Source: Leclercia sp. S52
GTDB lineage: Bacteria > Pseudomonadota > Gammaproteobacteria > Enterobacterales > Enterobacteriaceae
DNA: 64,000 nucleotides
Assembly (NCBI RefSeq): GCF_039727615.1
Contig: NZ_CP152474.1
Span: 1,426,001-1,490,000 of the forward strand
Direction of reading: 5' to 3'
The position numbers and the translations under genes were made by a program. Every line of letters begins with the position of its first letter. Positions within the stretch are counted from its first letter, which is position 1. Below are positions 21,887 to 33,088 of this stretch, piece by piece. A model generated the notes under the pieces. It was given only the letters and a program-made list of their open reading frames with translations. It searched no databases and was not told where the DNA came from.

Positions 21887-22801
21887 ATGACACCCGAGAA
21901 GCCGGGGTTGCACCCACGCAACCGCCACCGCAGCCGTTACGATATGAATGCCTTATGCGAGAGCTGTCCGGCCCTGCGCGAATTTATCACCGCAACCCCG
22001 ACGGGCGAGCCGACGGTGAACTTTGCCGATCCGCAGGCGGTGAAGACGCTGAACAAGGCGCTGCTTGCCCATTTCTACGGCGTGGCGCAGTGGGACATTC
22101 CGGACGGCTATCTCTGCCCGCCGGTACCTGGGCGTGCCGACTATATCCACCATCTCGCCGATCTGCTGGCGGAAGGCAATAACGGCGCGGTGCCTGCCCA
22201 GGCGACGATCCTGGACATTGGTACCGGCTCCAACCTGATTTATCCCCTGATTGGCGTGCATGAGTACGGCTGGCGCTTTACCGGCAGCGAAGTGGATCCG
22301 CAGGCTTTTGCCAACGCCACCGCCATCATTAACGGCAACCCTGGTATGGCCCGCGCCATTCGTCTGCGCCGTCAGAAAGAGGCTTCCGCCATTTTCGCCG
22401 GGGTGATCCATAAAAACGAACAGTACGATGCCACCCTGTGCAACCCGCCGTTCCATGATTCGGCGGAAACCGCCCGGGCGGGCAGCGAGCGTAAGCGCCG
22501 CAACCTCGGCCAGGCGGCCGATGCCGCGCTGAACTTTGGCGGCCAGCAGCAGGAGCTGTGGTGCGAAGGCGGTGAAGTGGCCTTTATCAAGAAGATGATT
22601 GCCGAAAGCGCCCAGTTCGCCCGTCAGGTGAAGTGGTTCACCACCCTGGTCTCGCGCAGCGAAAACCTGCCGCCGCTGTACCGCGCCCTGACGGACGTTG
22701 GCGCGGTGAAAGTGGTGAAAAAAGAGATGGCCCAGGGTCAGAAGCAGAGCCGCTTTATCGCCTGGACCTTTATGGATAACGACAAACGTCGCCAGCGCTG
22801 A
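21887..22801 (+). CDS. rlmF: RlmF, 23S rRNA m6A1618 methyltransferase
   Basis: This 304-residue SAM-dependent methyltransferase has motif [17 protein letters not shown] and catalytic motif [10 protein letters not shown], the NPPF signature of N6-adenine methyltransferases. It matches E. coli RlmF, which methylates A1618 of 23S rRNA. The start at 21887 ([19 protein letters not shown]) sits behind CAGGAG. The 32 extra upstream codons of the open frame are not conserved. A REP element follows the stop. Confidence 0.94.
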   Translation: MTPEKPGLHPRNRHRSRYDMNALCESCPALREFITATPTGEPTVNFADPQAVKTLNKALLAHFYGVAQWDIPDGYLCPPVPGRADYIHHLADLLAEGNNGAVPAQATILDIGTGSNLIYPLIGVHEYGWRFTGSEVDPQAFANATAIINGNPGMARAIRLRRQKEASAIFAGVIHKNEQYDATLCNPPFHDSAETARAGSERKRRNLGQAADAALNFGGQQQELWCEGGEVAFIKKMIAESAQFARQVKWFTTLVSRSENLPPLYRALTDVGAVKVVKKEMAQGQKQSRFIAWTFMDNDKRRQR

Positions 22802-22810
22802 CAGGCCTTG

Positions 22811-22841
22811 TCCCCGGTGGCGCTACGCTTACCGGGGCTAC
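22811..22841. repeat. REP element between rlmF and ybiO
   Basis: CCCCGGTGGCGC...TTACCGGGG forms the usual imperfect REP hairpin between two converging genes. Confidence 0.7.
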
Positions 22842-25051
22842 AACGTAGGTTCCTGTGATGATGGCGGCGCTGAGCCCGGCGACGGCAGCAGCTGATACAT
22901 CTGCACCGGCATCCGTACTTCCGCCAGATCGAAATGTTTTTTCACCATGCTGTCGAGGGCGAAACGCACCGTCCACTGCTTCAGCGGCTGGGTGGTGAAC
23001 GACACGCGCAGCGTAAAGGCAGTGCTGGTCAGCCCGACAATCCCGGCAAACGACGGCTCGCCGATAATCAGGCCGCGAATATCCTCTCTCTCCAGCAGTT
23101 CATCCACCGCCGCTTTCAGCGCGGCTTTCGCTTTCTCAGCATCTTCATGCCTGTCCACATCGTAGTTCGCCACCACCGAACCAATGCCGCGGACGAAGTT
23201 GGCGAAGGTGGTGATCGAAGACCACGGAATGATGTGGTACGCGCCGGTGTCCTGCCGCACCCCTACCGAACGAATCGACATCCGCTCCACCGTGCCGGTC
23301 AGCGGCCCGATGGTCACCAGATCTCCGGTGTTCATCCCGTTTTCAAACTGGATAAAGATGCCGGTGATGATGTCTTTCACCAGCGTCTGTGAGCCGAAGG
23401 AGATCGCCAGCCCCAGCGCCCCGGCACCGGCCAGCAGCGGGGCGATATTCACGCCGATCTCCGACAGCACAATCATGATGGTAATGGTGCTGATCACCAC
23501 CGCCAGCGCGTTGCGGAACAGGGTCAGTAGCGTGCGGGCGCGGGCGCTGGGCAGCGGACGGCCATGAATATCCGAGGAGAGCCGATTCTCGATCAGGCTC
23601 GCCAGGATCGTCCAGCCAATGGCGGAGAAGAAGAGGATCAGCGCGATGCGGATCAGAATATCCACCGTCTTTTCACCGGCGCCGTTGTGCAGCCAGTTCC
23701 AGAAGTCGAACAGCCCCCAGGCGCTGAGCAGCAGCATGATGGCGACGCTCACCGTCAGGAACCGCGCCACCTTCAGCGACACGGAGATCCAGCCGTTAAG
23801 ACGCTTCTGCAGCTCGGGGTAGCTGCGCTGCACGTGCGGTGACAGGGTGATTGTTTTAGCCAGCCAGCGCGACAGCAGCCCCGACACAAAGGCGGCGACG
23901 CCGACGATCGCCAGGCTGCGGAAGGTCGCCCCCATCATAAACTTCAGGCTGTTTCCCGGATCGAACAGGGAGAAGAAGCAGAGCACGATAAAGTAGGCGC
24001 TCGCCAGCCAGTGCCACACCAGGGCAAAGGCGCGAATAAACAGGCTGAAAAAGGCCAGCGAACGATCGGCAAGGTGCAGCAACCCCTCGGTAATGGCGCG
24101 TTTGTTGTGAAAAATCAGATACAACGCCCAGACGGTAATGCAGAGCATAATCAGCACGTTGGCCAGGGCGCCGATCTGCACGTTGACCTGATTGGAGATA
24201 ATGGGCACCGCCACCAGCAGGCCATAGCCGATCATGCCGCTCAGAATGCTCAGGCGGAGCGACCAGTAATGGGCGGCGCGATCGCTGATATTAAAGGGAC
24301 GCAGGTCGGGCACCCGCGGGCAGAATATCAGCCGCAGGATCGCTTTAAAGAACTCAATCAGCGCGAAGGCGTTGAGGAACAGCGTCTGCTGGAAGGCGAT
24401 GGTGGGGTTGCCGGTATTCAGGTATTCGCTGAGGATCTGGCCGATAAACAGGGTCAACGCCAGCAGCAGCAGGTCGATAATAAAGGCGCTGGCGATGGTC
24501 AGCGGCAGATGGACCCAGCTGCTTTTTTCCCGGTTCTTTCTGCGCCCCCAGCTGCCCATCTTACGGTACAACGGCCAGGCGCAGAGTCTGACCAGCCAGT
24601 AGAAGGCAAACACCAAACCGGCGAGCAGCAGAAACTGCCGCGCGGCAACGACGAAGGTCTGCGGGTTAAAGGGCTTATGCGGGGAGCCGATCAGGTTGCG
24701 ATAGAGCTGGGCGAAGCGGGTGGAGAGTGCATCGCCGTAATGACGGCTGATGTCGGTCACGTTCTCCAGCACGGTCTTCTCTTCCTCGATCGCCGGCGGG
24801 GTGATTTTGGGCACCGGATCCTGCGGCGGCGTGGCAGCCACGCTGCGCAGCTGGGTGATCAGCTCCTGGCGCGAGGCGTCATTTTCCAGCACGTCCGCTA
24901 GCGCGGAATAGGCGGCTTTCTTCTGCTCCACATCCGGCTCGGCGGCCGGGGCAGTCGCTTCAGGCGTGGTAGCAGCGGGGACGCCCGGCAGGCTGACGGC
25001 CTGTGCAGGCAGGCAAAACAGACTTATCAGGAGCAGCAGGATCCAGGGCAC
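22838..25051 (-). CDS. ybiO: YbiO, large mechanosensitive channel of the MscS family
   Basis: This ~737-residue MscS-family protein has a signal peptide, a periplasmic N-terminal domain (to ~130), about ten membrane helices and the pore-lining helix/beta-domain core (APLLAGAGALGLAISFGSQT, then LVKDIITGIFIQFE). The cytoplasmic domain ends near the stop. I chose the GTG at 25051 (PWILLLLISLFCL) because GGAGG lies five bases before it. E. coli YbiO starts at the equivalent place. It opens under membrane tension in osmotic downshock. Confidence 0.93.
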   Translation of the reverse strand: MPWILLLLISLFCLPAQAVSLPGVPAATTPEATAPAAEPDVEQKKAAYSALADVLENDASRQELITQLRSVAATPPQDPVPKITPPAIEEEKTVLENVTDISRHYGDALSTRFAQLYRNLIGSPHKPFNPQTFVVAARQFLLLAGLVFAFYWLVRLCAWPLYRKMGSWGRRKNREKSSWVHLPLTIASAFIIDLLLLALTLFIGQILSEYLNTGNPTIAFQQTLFLNAFALIEFFKAILRLIFCPRVPDLRPFNISDRAAHYWSLRLSILSGMIGYGLLVAVPIISNQVNVQIGALANVLIMLCITVWALYLIFHNKRAITEGLLHLADRSLAFFSLFIRAFALVWHWLASAYFIVLCFFSLFDPGNSLKFMMGATFRSLAIVGVAAFVSGLLSRWLAKTITLSPHVQRSYPELQKRLNGWISVSLKVARFLTVSVAIMLLLSAWGLFDFWNWLHNGAGEKTVDILIRIALILFFSAIGWTILASLIENRLSSDIHGRPLPSARARTLLTLFRNALAVVISTITIMIVLSEIGVNIAPLLAGAGALGLAISFGSQTLVKDIITGIFIQFENGMNTGDLVTIGPLTGTVERMSIRSVGVRQDTGAYHIIPWSSITTFANFVRGIGSVVANYDVDRHEDAEKAKAALKAAVDELLEREDIRGLIIGEPSFAGIVGLTSTAFTLRVSFTTQPLKQWTVRFALDSMVKKHFDLAEVRMPVQMYQLLPSPGSAPPSSQEPTL

Positions 25052-25138
25052 GGCGTCCTCCGGTGACAATATTGTGCAAAGTGATAAGTATAGAAGGCGA
25101 GCGGAACCGGGGGAGTTTTGGGAAGATTCCGGAGGAAT

Positions 25139-25171
25139 CGTAGGCCGGGCAAGCGTCAGCGCCGCCCGGCG
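25139..25171. repeat. REP element between ybiO and glnQ
   Basis: CGTAGGCCGGGCAAGCG...GCCGCCCGGC is a single REP hairpin just after the glnQ stop. Confidence 0.75.
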
Positions 25172-25176
25172 TTAAA

Positions 25177-25899
25177 TTACGAAACGTGCTGGAGGAAATC
25201 CTGCAAACGCTGGCTTGGTGGGTTCTCAATCAACGCCTGCGGATTACCATCTTCGGCAATACGGCCTTTGTCGATAAAGATCAGACGCGAGGCCACTTTC
25301 TCAGCAAAGCCGATTTCGTGGGTCACGATCACCATCGTCATCCCTTCTTCCGCCAGATCCTGCATGACTTTCAGCACTTCGTGGCGCAGCTCCGGGTCGA
25401 GGGCCGAGGTCGGCTCATCGAACAGCATCATCTTCGGTTTTACCGCCAGCGCACGGGCGATTGCCACGCGCTGCTGCTGACCACCGGAGAGCTCGGACGG
25501 GTAGTGATGCCCGCGCTCCGCCAGCCCCACTTTTGCCAGCAGCTCTTTTGCAAGCCGCTCGGCAGCCGCTTTGTTGGCACCGCGCACGCGCAGCGGACCG
25601 AACATTACGTTCTCCAGCGCCGTCAGGTGCGGGAAGAGGTAGAACTGCTGGAACACCATCCCGGCTTCCTGGCGGATCAGACGCTCGTCCACCTTCGGGT
25701 CGTTGACCTTCAGACCGTCGACAATCAGATCGCCGCTGGTGATCTCTTCCAGCTTGTTGATGCAGCGCAGCAGGGTCGATTTACCGGAGCCGGACGGCCC
25801 GATAATGACCACCACTTCACCGGTCTGGATCTGCAGATCGATATTGTGCAGCACCTGGGTCTGACCGAAGTGCTTGGAAACGTTTTTAAATTCAATCAC
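25177..25899 (-). CDS. glnQ: GlnQ, glutamine ABC transporter ATPase
   Basis: This 240-residue ABC ATPase has Walker [10 protein letters not shown] (about 32-40), Q-loop VFQQFYLFP, signature LSGGQQQR, Walker [15 protein letters not shown] and switch His VTHEIGFA. It is the same length as E. coli GlnQ. It is the last gene of glnHPQ and overlaps the glnP stop by 4 nt. It powers high-affinity glutamine uptake through GlnP. Confidence 0.97.
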   Translation of the reverse strand: MIEFKNVSKHFGQTQVLHNIDLQIQTGEVVVIIGPSGSGKSTLLRCINKLEEITSGDLIVDGLKVNDPKVDERLIRQEAGMVFQQFYLFPHLTALENVMFGPLRVRGANKAAAERLAKELLAKVGLAERGHHYPSELSGGQQQRVAIARALAVKPKMMLFDEPTSALDPELRHEVLKVMQDLAEEGMTMVIVTHEIGFAEKVASRLIFIDKGRIAEDGNPQALIENPPSQRLQDFLQHVS

Positions 25900-26555
25900 A
25901 GGATTTTCATCCTTCTTTCAAGACGACGCAGCACGAAGCTCAGTGCCAGGGTAATAATCAGATAGACCACGGCAACGGCGCTCCAGATTTCCAGGGCGCG
26001 GAAGTTACCGGCAATGATCTCCTGGCCCTGACGGGTCAGTTCAGCTACGCCGATAACAATAAACAGTGAGGTATCTTTAATGCTGATGATCCACTGGTTG
26101 CCCAGCGGCGGCAGCATACGACGCAGCGCCAGAGGCAGGATCACGTGGCGGATGGTTTCGCGACGGGAAAGACCCAGCGCCAGACCGGCCTCGCTAAAGC
26201 CCTTGTGGATCGACAGCACCGCACCGCGGGTGATCTCAGCAATATAGGCACCGGAGTTGATCATGATGGTGACCACCGCCGCGCTGAACGGGTCAATGCG
26301 CAGATCGGTAAAGGCCATCGGCAGGGCGAAGTAGATAAACATCACCTGCACCACAATAGGCGTGCCGCGGATCACTTCGATGAAAACCAGTGCTACGTGG
26401 TTGGCTATCCAGCCGCCGTAGGTGCGGGCAAAACCGGCCACGAGGCCGATAATCAACCCGCCAACCAGACCGAGGACCGAAATCCACAGGGTCATTTTGG
26501 CGCCTTCAAGCAAGAGAGGAATGGCAGGCCAGATGGCGCTCCAGTCAAACTGCAT
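25896..26555 (-). CDS. glnP: GlnP, glutamine ABC transporter permease
   Basis: This 219-residue HisMQ-type permease has about five membrane helices and the EAA loop ([23 protein letters not shown]) that docks onto GlnQ. It matches E. coli GlnP. It lies between glnH and glnQ. A REP element and a ~117-bp gap separate it from glnH, so expression of glnPQ is probably lower than of the binding protein. Confidence 0.97.
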   Translation of the reverse strand: MQFDWSAIWPAIPLLLEGAKMTLWISVLGLVGGLIIGLVAGFARTYGGWIANHVALVFIEVIRGTPIVVQVMFIYFALPMAFTDLRIDPFSAAVVTIMINSGAYIAEITRGAVLSIHKGFSEAGLALGLSRRETIRHVILPLALRRMLPPLGNQWIISIKDTSLFIVIGVAELTRQGQEIIAGNFRALEIWSAVAVVYLIITLALSFVLRRLERRMKIL

Positions 26556-26616
26556 GATGTATTCCTGTATACCGTGGTGAAAACAAAAAATTAGCCAGGG
26601 GGATGACTAAAATTGT

Positions 26617-26646
26617 ATGCCCGGTAAGCGCAAGCGCCACCGGGCG
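26617..26646. repeat. REP element between glnH and glnP
   Basis: GCCCGGTAAGCGCAAGCGCC ACCGGGC hairpin lies 27 bp after the glnH stop inside the operon. Such hairpins often protect the upstream binding-protein mRNA. Confidence 0.8.
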
Positions 26647-26672
26647 GTACAGTTCCTGCTTAACAGGCAGTT

Positions 26673-27735
<1,063 letters not shown>

Positions 27736-27736
27736 C

Positions 27737-27759
27737 AAAACCCCCGCCAGAGGCGAGGG
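27737..27759 (-). terminator. dps terminator
   Basis: On the minus strand CCCTCGCC-TCT-GGCGGGGG is followed by TTTT. A second palindrome TGCACT/AGTGCA (27721-27736) lies directly downstream. Confidence 0.75.
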
Positions 27760-27781
27760 TATAAGAGCAAAACGCGATGGA

Positions 27782-28330
<549 letters not shown>

Positions 28331-28529
28331 TCAAGTATAGCACCGGCTATAGAAGGCGCGATTGGGTACTGCCTATTGGTTTAATAGTGAAAGGCGGGTT
28401 GTGATGGTTAACCTATTGAAATGGCAAGGCTATTTATATATAAGGGTAAATTTATCTTATTTTTTAATAGACTACAGAGCAAGGGGGGGCCATATTTCAA
28501 AATAATGACGGTTATTGCGAATGGGAATA

Positions 28530-28558
28530 TTTTGCCGGGAAGTCGCTCCCCGGCAAAA
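28530..28558. terminator. rhtA terminator
   Basis: The perfect stem TTTTGCCGGG / CCCGGCAAAA lies just after the rhtA stop. U-rich ends in both directions make it bidirectional. Confidence 0.8.
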
Positions 28559-28567
28559 TAACGCCGG

Positions 28568-29455
28568 CTAGCGGATATCCACCTCTTCGACTTTACTCTC
28601 CCGGCGCAGGGTGAGCGTCGACCCCATCGAGGCGGCAATGATCGAGCAGAGCGCCAGCGTCTGGGTAAAGGTCAGGGTTTCGCCGAGGAACACCATGCCG
28701 GACATCGCCGCCAGCGCGGGTTCCATACTCATCAGGGTGCCGAAAATGCGCGTCGGCAGACGGGTCAGGGCAATCATCTCCAGCGAGTAGGGGAGTGCGG
28801 TTGAGAGCACCGCGACAGCCAGACCCACCGGCAGGATCGACCACTGCCAGATCGACTCGGTGGCCTGGGCCATCCCCAGCGGCACAAAGACGATGGCGGC
28901 GATCAGCGATCCCAGCGCCACGGTGGCCGGGCCGTGCTCTTCCCCGGCACGCTGCCCGGTAAGAATGTAAACCGCCCAGCAGGCACCCGCGCCCAGCGCC
29001 AGCGCCGCGCCGGTCAGGTCGACGTGCGAGACGTCCTGTCCCAGCGGCAGCAGAAACCACAGCCCCAGCACTGCCAGCACCACCCAGACAAAGTCGACCG
29101 GACGACGGGAGGAGAACAGAGCCACCGCCAGCGGGCCGGTGAACTCCAGCGCTACGGCGATCCCCAGCGGCACCGTCTGAATCGACAGGTAGAAGAGATA
29201 GTTCATCGCTCCCAGCGACAGCCCGTAAAACAGCAGGGGCAGGCGCTGCTCTTTCTGGAAACGCAACCGCCAGGGTTTGAAGATCACGACCAGGATCAGG
29301 GTGCCGAGCGCAATACGCAGCGCCGTCACGCCAGGGGCGCCCACAATCGGAAAGAGCGATTTTGCCAGCGAGGCACCGCTCTGAATCGAAAGCATGGCAA
29401 TAAGAATGACAACTACGGGCAACCAGACCGGCGCCCTGCGAGACAACCCAGGCAT
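28568..29455 (-). CDS. rhtA: RhtA, threonine/homoserine exporter (EamA family)
   Basis: This 295-residue transporter has ten membrane segments and two EamA domains. The start at 29455 (MPGLSRRAPVWLPVVV) was chosen because AGGAG precedes it and the length equals E. coli RhtA. The conserved block LEFTGPLAVALFSSRRPVDF is present. It exports threonine, homoserine and related amino acids across the inner membrane. It is transcribed away from ompX. Confidence 0.95.
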   Translation of the reverse strand: MPGLSRRAPVWLPVVVILIAMLSIQSGASLAKSLFPIVGAPGVTALRIALGTLILVVIFKPWRLRFQKEQRLPLLFYGLSLGAMNYLFYLSIQTVPLGIAVALEFTGPLAVALFSSRRPVDFVWVVLAVLGLWFLLPLGQDVSHVDLTGAALALGAGACWAVYILTGQRAGEEHGPATVALGSLIAAIVFVPLGMAQATESIWQWSILPVGLAVAVLSTALPYSLEMIALTRLPTRIFGTLMSMEPALAAMSGMVFLGETLTFTQTLALCSIIAASMGSTLTLRRESKVEEVDIR

Positions 29456-29810
29456 CCTTTCTCCTGTCAATTTCTGTCAAAGGAAGTAAAGAGAGGGAGT
29501 GTAAAGGAAATAACGTCGTGCGGTTGAGACTTTGTTGAAAAAAAGTCGCCGCAAATCCGTAAAATAGCCTCATATCACTGGGTGATTTCTGTAACAGATT
29601 AGGAATCGTCTGGATGAATGTATTGTGACTGACGCGCAAAATCAGTTTTATGAAACACAAATCTGGTGTTTTTTGAACAAGATAGCTGCTGGTGGAAATG
29701 TTTAGTTACATGAAAACCCGCGTTAGACATCACGAATCCCAAAGAGTTTCACAATTTTTTTTGATATATTTAAAACTTACGGATTTACTTGAAGCACATT
29801 TGAGGTGGTT
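29456..29810. other. rhtA-ompX intergenic region
   Basis: About 350 bp without a convincing gene. It is AT-rich toward ompX, with TTCACA and a TATATTTAAAAC stretch (about 29747-29776) as the likely ompX promoter. An untranslated leader of roughly 35-40 nt and a GAGGTG ribosome site follow. Divergent promoters for rhtA and ompX must lie here. No operator was recognised. Confidence 0.5.
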
Positions 29811-30329
29811 ATGAAAAAAATTGCATGTCTTTCAGCACTGGCAGCTGTTCTGGCTGTTTCCGCAGGTTCCGCTGTAGCAGCGACCTCTACCGTGACTGGC
29901 GGTTACGCTCAGAGCGATATGCAGGGCGTGATGAATAAAACCAACGGTTTCAACCTGAAATATCGCTACGAGCAGGACAACAACCCGCTGGGTGCTATCG
30001 GTTCCTTCACCTACACTGAGAAAGACCGTTCCGAAGACGGCGCTTACAACAAAGCTCAGTACTACGGCATCACCGCAGGTCCAGCTTACCGTCTGAACGA
30101 CTGGGCAAGCATCTACGGTGTTGTGGGTGTTGGCTACGGTAAATTCCAGCAGACTGAAAACCAGGGCTTCAACCGCTCTGCAAGCACCAGCGACTACGGC
30201 TTCTCCTATGGCGCAGGTATGCAGTTCAACCCAATCGAAAACGTTGCACTGGACTTCTCCTATGAGCAGAGCCGCATCCGTAACGTTGACGTTGGCACCT
30301 GGATCGCGGGCGTAGGTTACCGCTTCTAA
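29811..30329 (+). CDS. ompX: OmpX, eight-stranded outer membrane protein
   Basis: This 172-residue protein has signal peptide MKKIACLSALAAVLAVSAGSAVAA and alternating aromatic beta-strands, ending in GVGYRF with the terminal Phe needed for Bam-mediated assembly. It is close to E. coli OmpX (171 residues), a small barrel of the Ail/Lom family linked to adhesion and complement resistance. Codon use is strongly biased toward abundant tRNAs, fitting high expression. A strong terminator follows. Confidence 0.97.
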   Translation: MKKIACLSALAAVLAVSAGSAVAATSTVTGGYAQSDMQGVMNKTNGFNLKYRYEQDNNPLGAIGSFTYTEKDRSEDGAYNKAQYYGITAGPAYRLNDWASIYGVVGVGYGKFQQTENQGFNRSASTSDYGFSYGAGMQFNPIENVALDFSYEQSRIRNVDVGTWIAGVGYRF

Positions 30330-30349
30330 TCACTTCGGTGAGCCAGTAA

Positions 30350-30380
30350 AAAAATCCGCCTCAAGGGGCGGATTTTTTTT
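30350..30380 (+). terminator. ompX terminator
   Basis: AATCCGCC / GGCGGATT stem is flanked by A and T runs and followed by eight T. Confidence 0.92.
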
Positions 30381-30389
30381 GTCTTTTTT

Positions 30390-30432
30390 CCCTCTCCCTG
30401 TGGGAGAGGGCCAGGGTGAGGGCATCAGGCCG
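30390..30432. repeat. CCCTCTCCC-type palindromic repeat
   Basis: TCCCTCTCCC-TG-TGGGAGAGGG hairpin is followed by the conserved tail CCAGGGTGAGGGCATCAGGC. Related copies are at 42553, 49993, 50046, 54227 and 54293. Confidence 0.75.
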
Positions 30433-30440
30433 CACCGCCG

Positions 30441-32025
30441 TTAACGGCTTTTCGTCTCAAACAGGTCCGTCCCCAGATGGTTGTAATCCACTTTCTGTAA
30501 CTTAAAGTTGGTCACATACACCGGCGGCGCTTTGTCGTTCGACATAAAGCGGTACTTACTGGCGATCTCTTTTGCGCTGATCCCCGTCCACTGCGAGAAG
30601 AAGCTTAAAAAATCATTCGCGGAACGGCGCGCCTTGACGATGCGATGGGCTTTATCATCGCTCGACAGCACCATAAACGGCACCTGGAAGTTCTGCTGGA
30701 AAGTATCGGCATGGGCCAGGTACTGCACCTCTTTGCCGCGCTCTTTAAACGCCAGCCCGTGATCGGAAAAATAGACCATCGAGAAGCTCTCGCCGGTGTT
30801 TTGCAGCTGGGCATAGAGCTTGCTGAGCAGATCGTCGGTCTGGGTCATGGTGTAGAGATAGCACGAGGTCTCTTTCGACTGCACGAACTCGGTATATTTC
30901 CCCTGGGTGCGATCGCAGGCCTGCGGGTGAGAGCCCATCAGGTGCAGGACGATCAGCTGCGGCTGGGTGCGATGGCTGCTGAAGACCTGTTCGGTCATCT
31001 TGAGTAACGCCTCATCCCGCGTATTTTTATCCGCCTCGAAATCCCCGCTTTTCAGGAACTGCACTTCGTCAGCCCGTTTGGCGATGCTGGCGATGGCGGT
31101 ATCGTACTCACCAATCTGCCCCTGGTTCGAGAACCACCAGCTCTGGAAGCCCGCGCGGTTGGCGAGAGTGACAAAGTTATCCTGATACTGCGGCTTATTG
31201 TCCACTACCCGGTTGAGCGTCAGCCCGAGGGACTTCTGGGTTGAACCGCTGGCGGCAACGTAGTCGGTAAACAGGGTGCCGTTCACCTTGCTGGCAAAGG
31301 GGGGTGTTATTCCAGTGTCCACCGAAGGCGCCCAGCGCGTCGCGGCGGGCACTTTCCCCGATCACCACCATATAGATGTGATATTTCGGTTTCACCGCCA
31401 GCACGTTCCAGGTGTCCTTCATCTGCGACAGCTCGGCCATCCGGGCCTGCTCTTCCACCACTTCCTGGTTGTTCACCACCACGTCTTTAACGAAGCGAAA
31501 CACCGGATAGCCGGTATCCTTCAGCTTGAAGACGCCGCCCCAGGCCAGGTTTTGCACCGGGGCGACGAAAAAGGCCACCACGCTGAACACCAGACACAGG
31601 CTGTCGATTTTGCCCCACGCCTTTTTAGGCTGCGGCTTGCGGCGCACGGCGATCGCGCCGAGGGCAAAGATAAACAGGCCGACGACGTAGCTGTACCACG
31701 GGAAGATGGTCAGGATCTCCGTCGACTCCTCCATGTTGGTGGAGTGCATCGCCAGCAGGGTATTGAAGTTGGGCGCGCCGTAGGCCTGGCCAAAGGGGAA
31801 ATACATCGCCGCTACCAGCGAGCAGATCCCGAGCAGCCCTTTTTGCAGGCGCGGCGCGCTCAGCCAGAGCAGATGCAGGATACAGGTGAAAGCGACGGTA
31901 TAGAGGATGCTGAATGAATAGCCGAGGGCGATATTAATCAGCAGCGACTGTAAAAAGTAGAATCCGGTCCACGGGCTTAAGGCCCGGCTGCGGGTAATGA
32001 GCGTGTCTTTCAGGGTTAAATTCAT
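30441..32025 (-). pseudogene. opgE: OpgE (YbiP), phosphoethanolamine transferase for osmoregulated glucans, frameshifted, probably a sequencing error
   Basis: The N-terminal frame (32025 to ~31304) has about five membrane helices and the start of the sulfatase-like domain (VVIGESARRDALGAFGGHWNN). The rest continues in another frame to 30441. The break is a run of six G on the plus strand (31299-31304). With five, the text reads HWNNTPFASKVNGTLFTDY. The corrected length is 527 residues, exactly that of E. coli OpgE. The family attaches phosphoethanolamine to periplasmic glucans. Distal catalytic motifs HLMGSHP and YFSDHGLA are intact. Confidence 0.92.
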
Positions 32026-32281
32026 AGGTCACTATCGTGAAAACGCCATGTGCTCACCCTGGCGCCAAGGGTCAAAACCTGCCTGAGAATGCGTAGAAGG
32101 GGAGAGGAGGTCCGCATCTGCGAGCCGCAAATAGTGCAGGGCTGCAAGAAGATAGAGCCAGTGGCCGTTAAGGTCAACAGTTATAAAGGGGGTGTTTTGC
32201 GAAGGGGATTACATTTCCGCAAAAAAGGTCCGGGCATAGCGTGAAGACGAACAGTATAGAGGGGGTAAATGACAGAAAAAT

Positions 32282-32307
32282 GAAGCGGCGTACCGCGACG
32301 CCGCTTA
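32282..32307 (-). terminator. mntS terminator
   Basis: AAGCGGCGT / ACGCCGCTT stem overlaps the mntS stop, followed on the minus strand by CATTTTTC. Confidence 0.65.
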
Positions 32308-32430
32308 GTGGGTGGGTTTGTTCTGCTGTGGTTTGCCGTTAATGATGTCGCAAATCATATTCAGCAGCATTAAGCGTACTTTAAAGGGAGAGTGGCTGAA
32401 CACGCGTATACACCTCTTGAATTCGTTCAT
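32305..32430 (-). CDS. mntS: MntS, small manganese-response protein
   Basis: This 41-residue ORF begins MNEFKRCIRVFSHSPFKVRL and closely matches E. coli MntS (42 residues) in its first ~30 residues. A strong ribosome site, AGGAGGTAACA, precedes the ATG. In E. coli MntS is made only when manganese is scarce, is repressed by MntR and raises intracellular manganese, probably by blocking the exporter MntP. Two MntR-like palindromes lie 59-95 bp upstream. It is divergent from mntR, as in E. coli. Confidence 0.93.
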   Translation of the reverse strand: MNEFKRCIRVFSHSPFKVRLMLLNMICDIINGKPQQNKPTH

Positions 32431-32488
32431 TGTTACCTCCTGCGGGTTGATCCCTTCGATCCGTGAAGGGTGACTGCATTACATACAG

Positions 32489-32525
32489 ATATAGCACAGG
32501 CTATGTTATATGGCTACGGCTATAT
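32489..32525 (-). promoter_or_regulatory. Tandem MntR-type operators upstream of mntS
   Basis: Two adjacent 18-bp imperfect palindromes are visible: ATATAGCACAGGCTATGT (32489-32506) and ATATGGCTACGGCTATAT (32508-32525). The first resembles known MntR boxes built on ACATAGC/GCTATGT. The mntS and mntR promoters share this region. Confidence 0.75.
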
Positions 32526-32614
32526 CGTTAATTTTTTGTGCTTGTGGGGCGATGGTTTACAATGGCCGCTTATCTATTGATACGCTTGATGTGTCCCCCG
32601 CTTGAGGAAGCACA

Positions 32615-33088
32615 ATGAACCGCCGTGCAGGTAAACCAACAACAAAAAGAATGACGCAACTGGTCAACGTCGAAGAGCATGTCGAAGGATTTCGTCAGGT
32701 TCGCGAAGCCCATCGTCGCGAGCTGATCGATGATTATGTCGAACTGATCTCCGATCTGATCCGCGAGGTGGGGGAGGCCCGTCAGGTGGATATGGCCGCA
32801 CGCCTTGGCGTCTCGCAGCCGACGGTGGCAAAAATGCTCAAGCGCCTGGCAACGGTCGGCCTGATCGAAATGATCCCCTGGCGCGGGGTGTTCCTGACGC
32901 CGGAAGGGGAGAAGCTGGCGCAGGCGAGCCGCGAGCGCCATCAGATTGTCGAAAATTTCCTGCTGGTGCTGGGCGTCAGCCCGGAGATTGCCCGCCGTGA
33001 CGCCGAAGGGATGGAGCATCACGTCAGCGAAGAGACGCTGAAACAGTTCCAGGCCTTTACGCTTAAATATGGATCCTCCGCAGAATGA
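32615..33088 (+). CDS. mntR: MntR, manganese-responsive DtxR-family regulator
   Basis: This 157-residue regulator has a winged HTH ([20 protein letters not shown]) and dimerisation/metal-binding helices containing [17 protein letters not shown] and [10 protein letters not shown], which supply Mn ligands. It is close to E. coli MntR (155 residues), which represses mntS and mntH when Mn(II) is bound. Its stop overlaps the ybiR start (ATGA), so ybiR is co-translated. Confidence 0.95.
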   Translation: MNRRAGKPTTKRMTQLVNVEEHVEGFRQVREAHRRELIDDYVELISDLIREVGEARQVDMAARLGVSQPTVAKMLKRLATVGLIEMIPWRGVFLTPEGEKLAQASRERHQIVENFLLVLGVSPEIARRDAEGMEHHVSEETLKQFQAFTLKYGSSAE

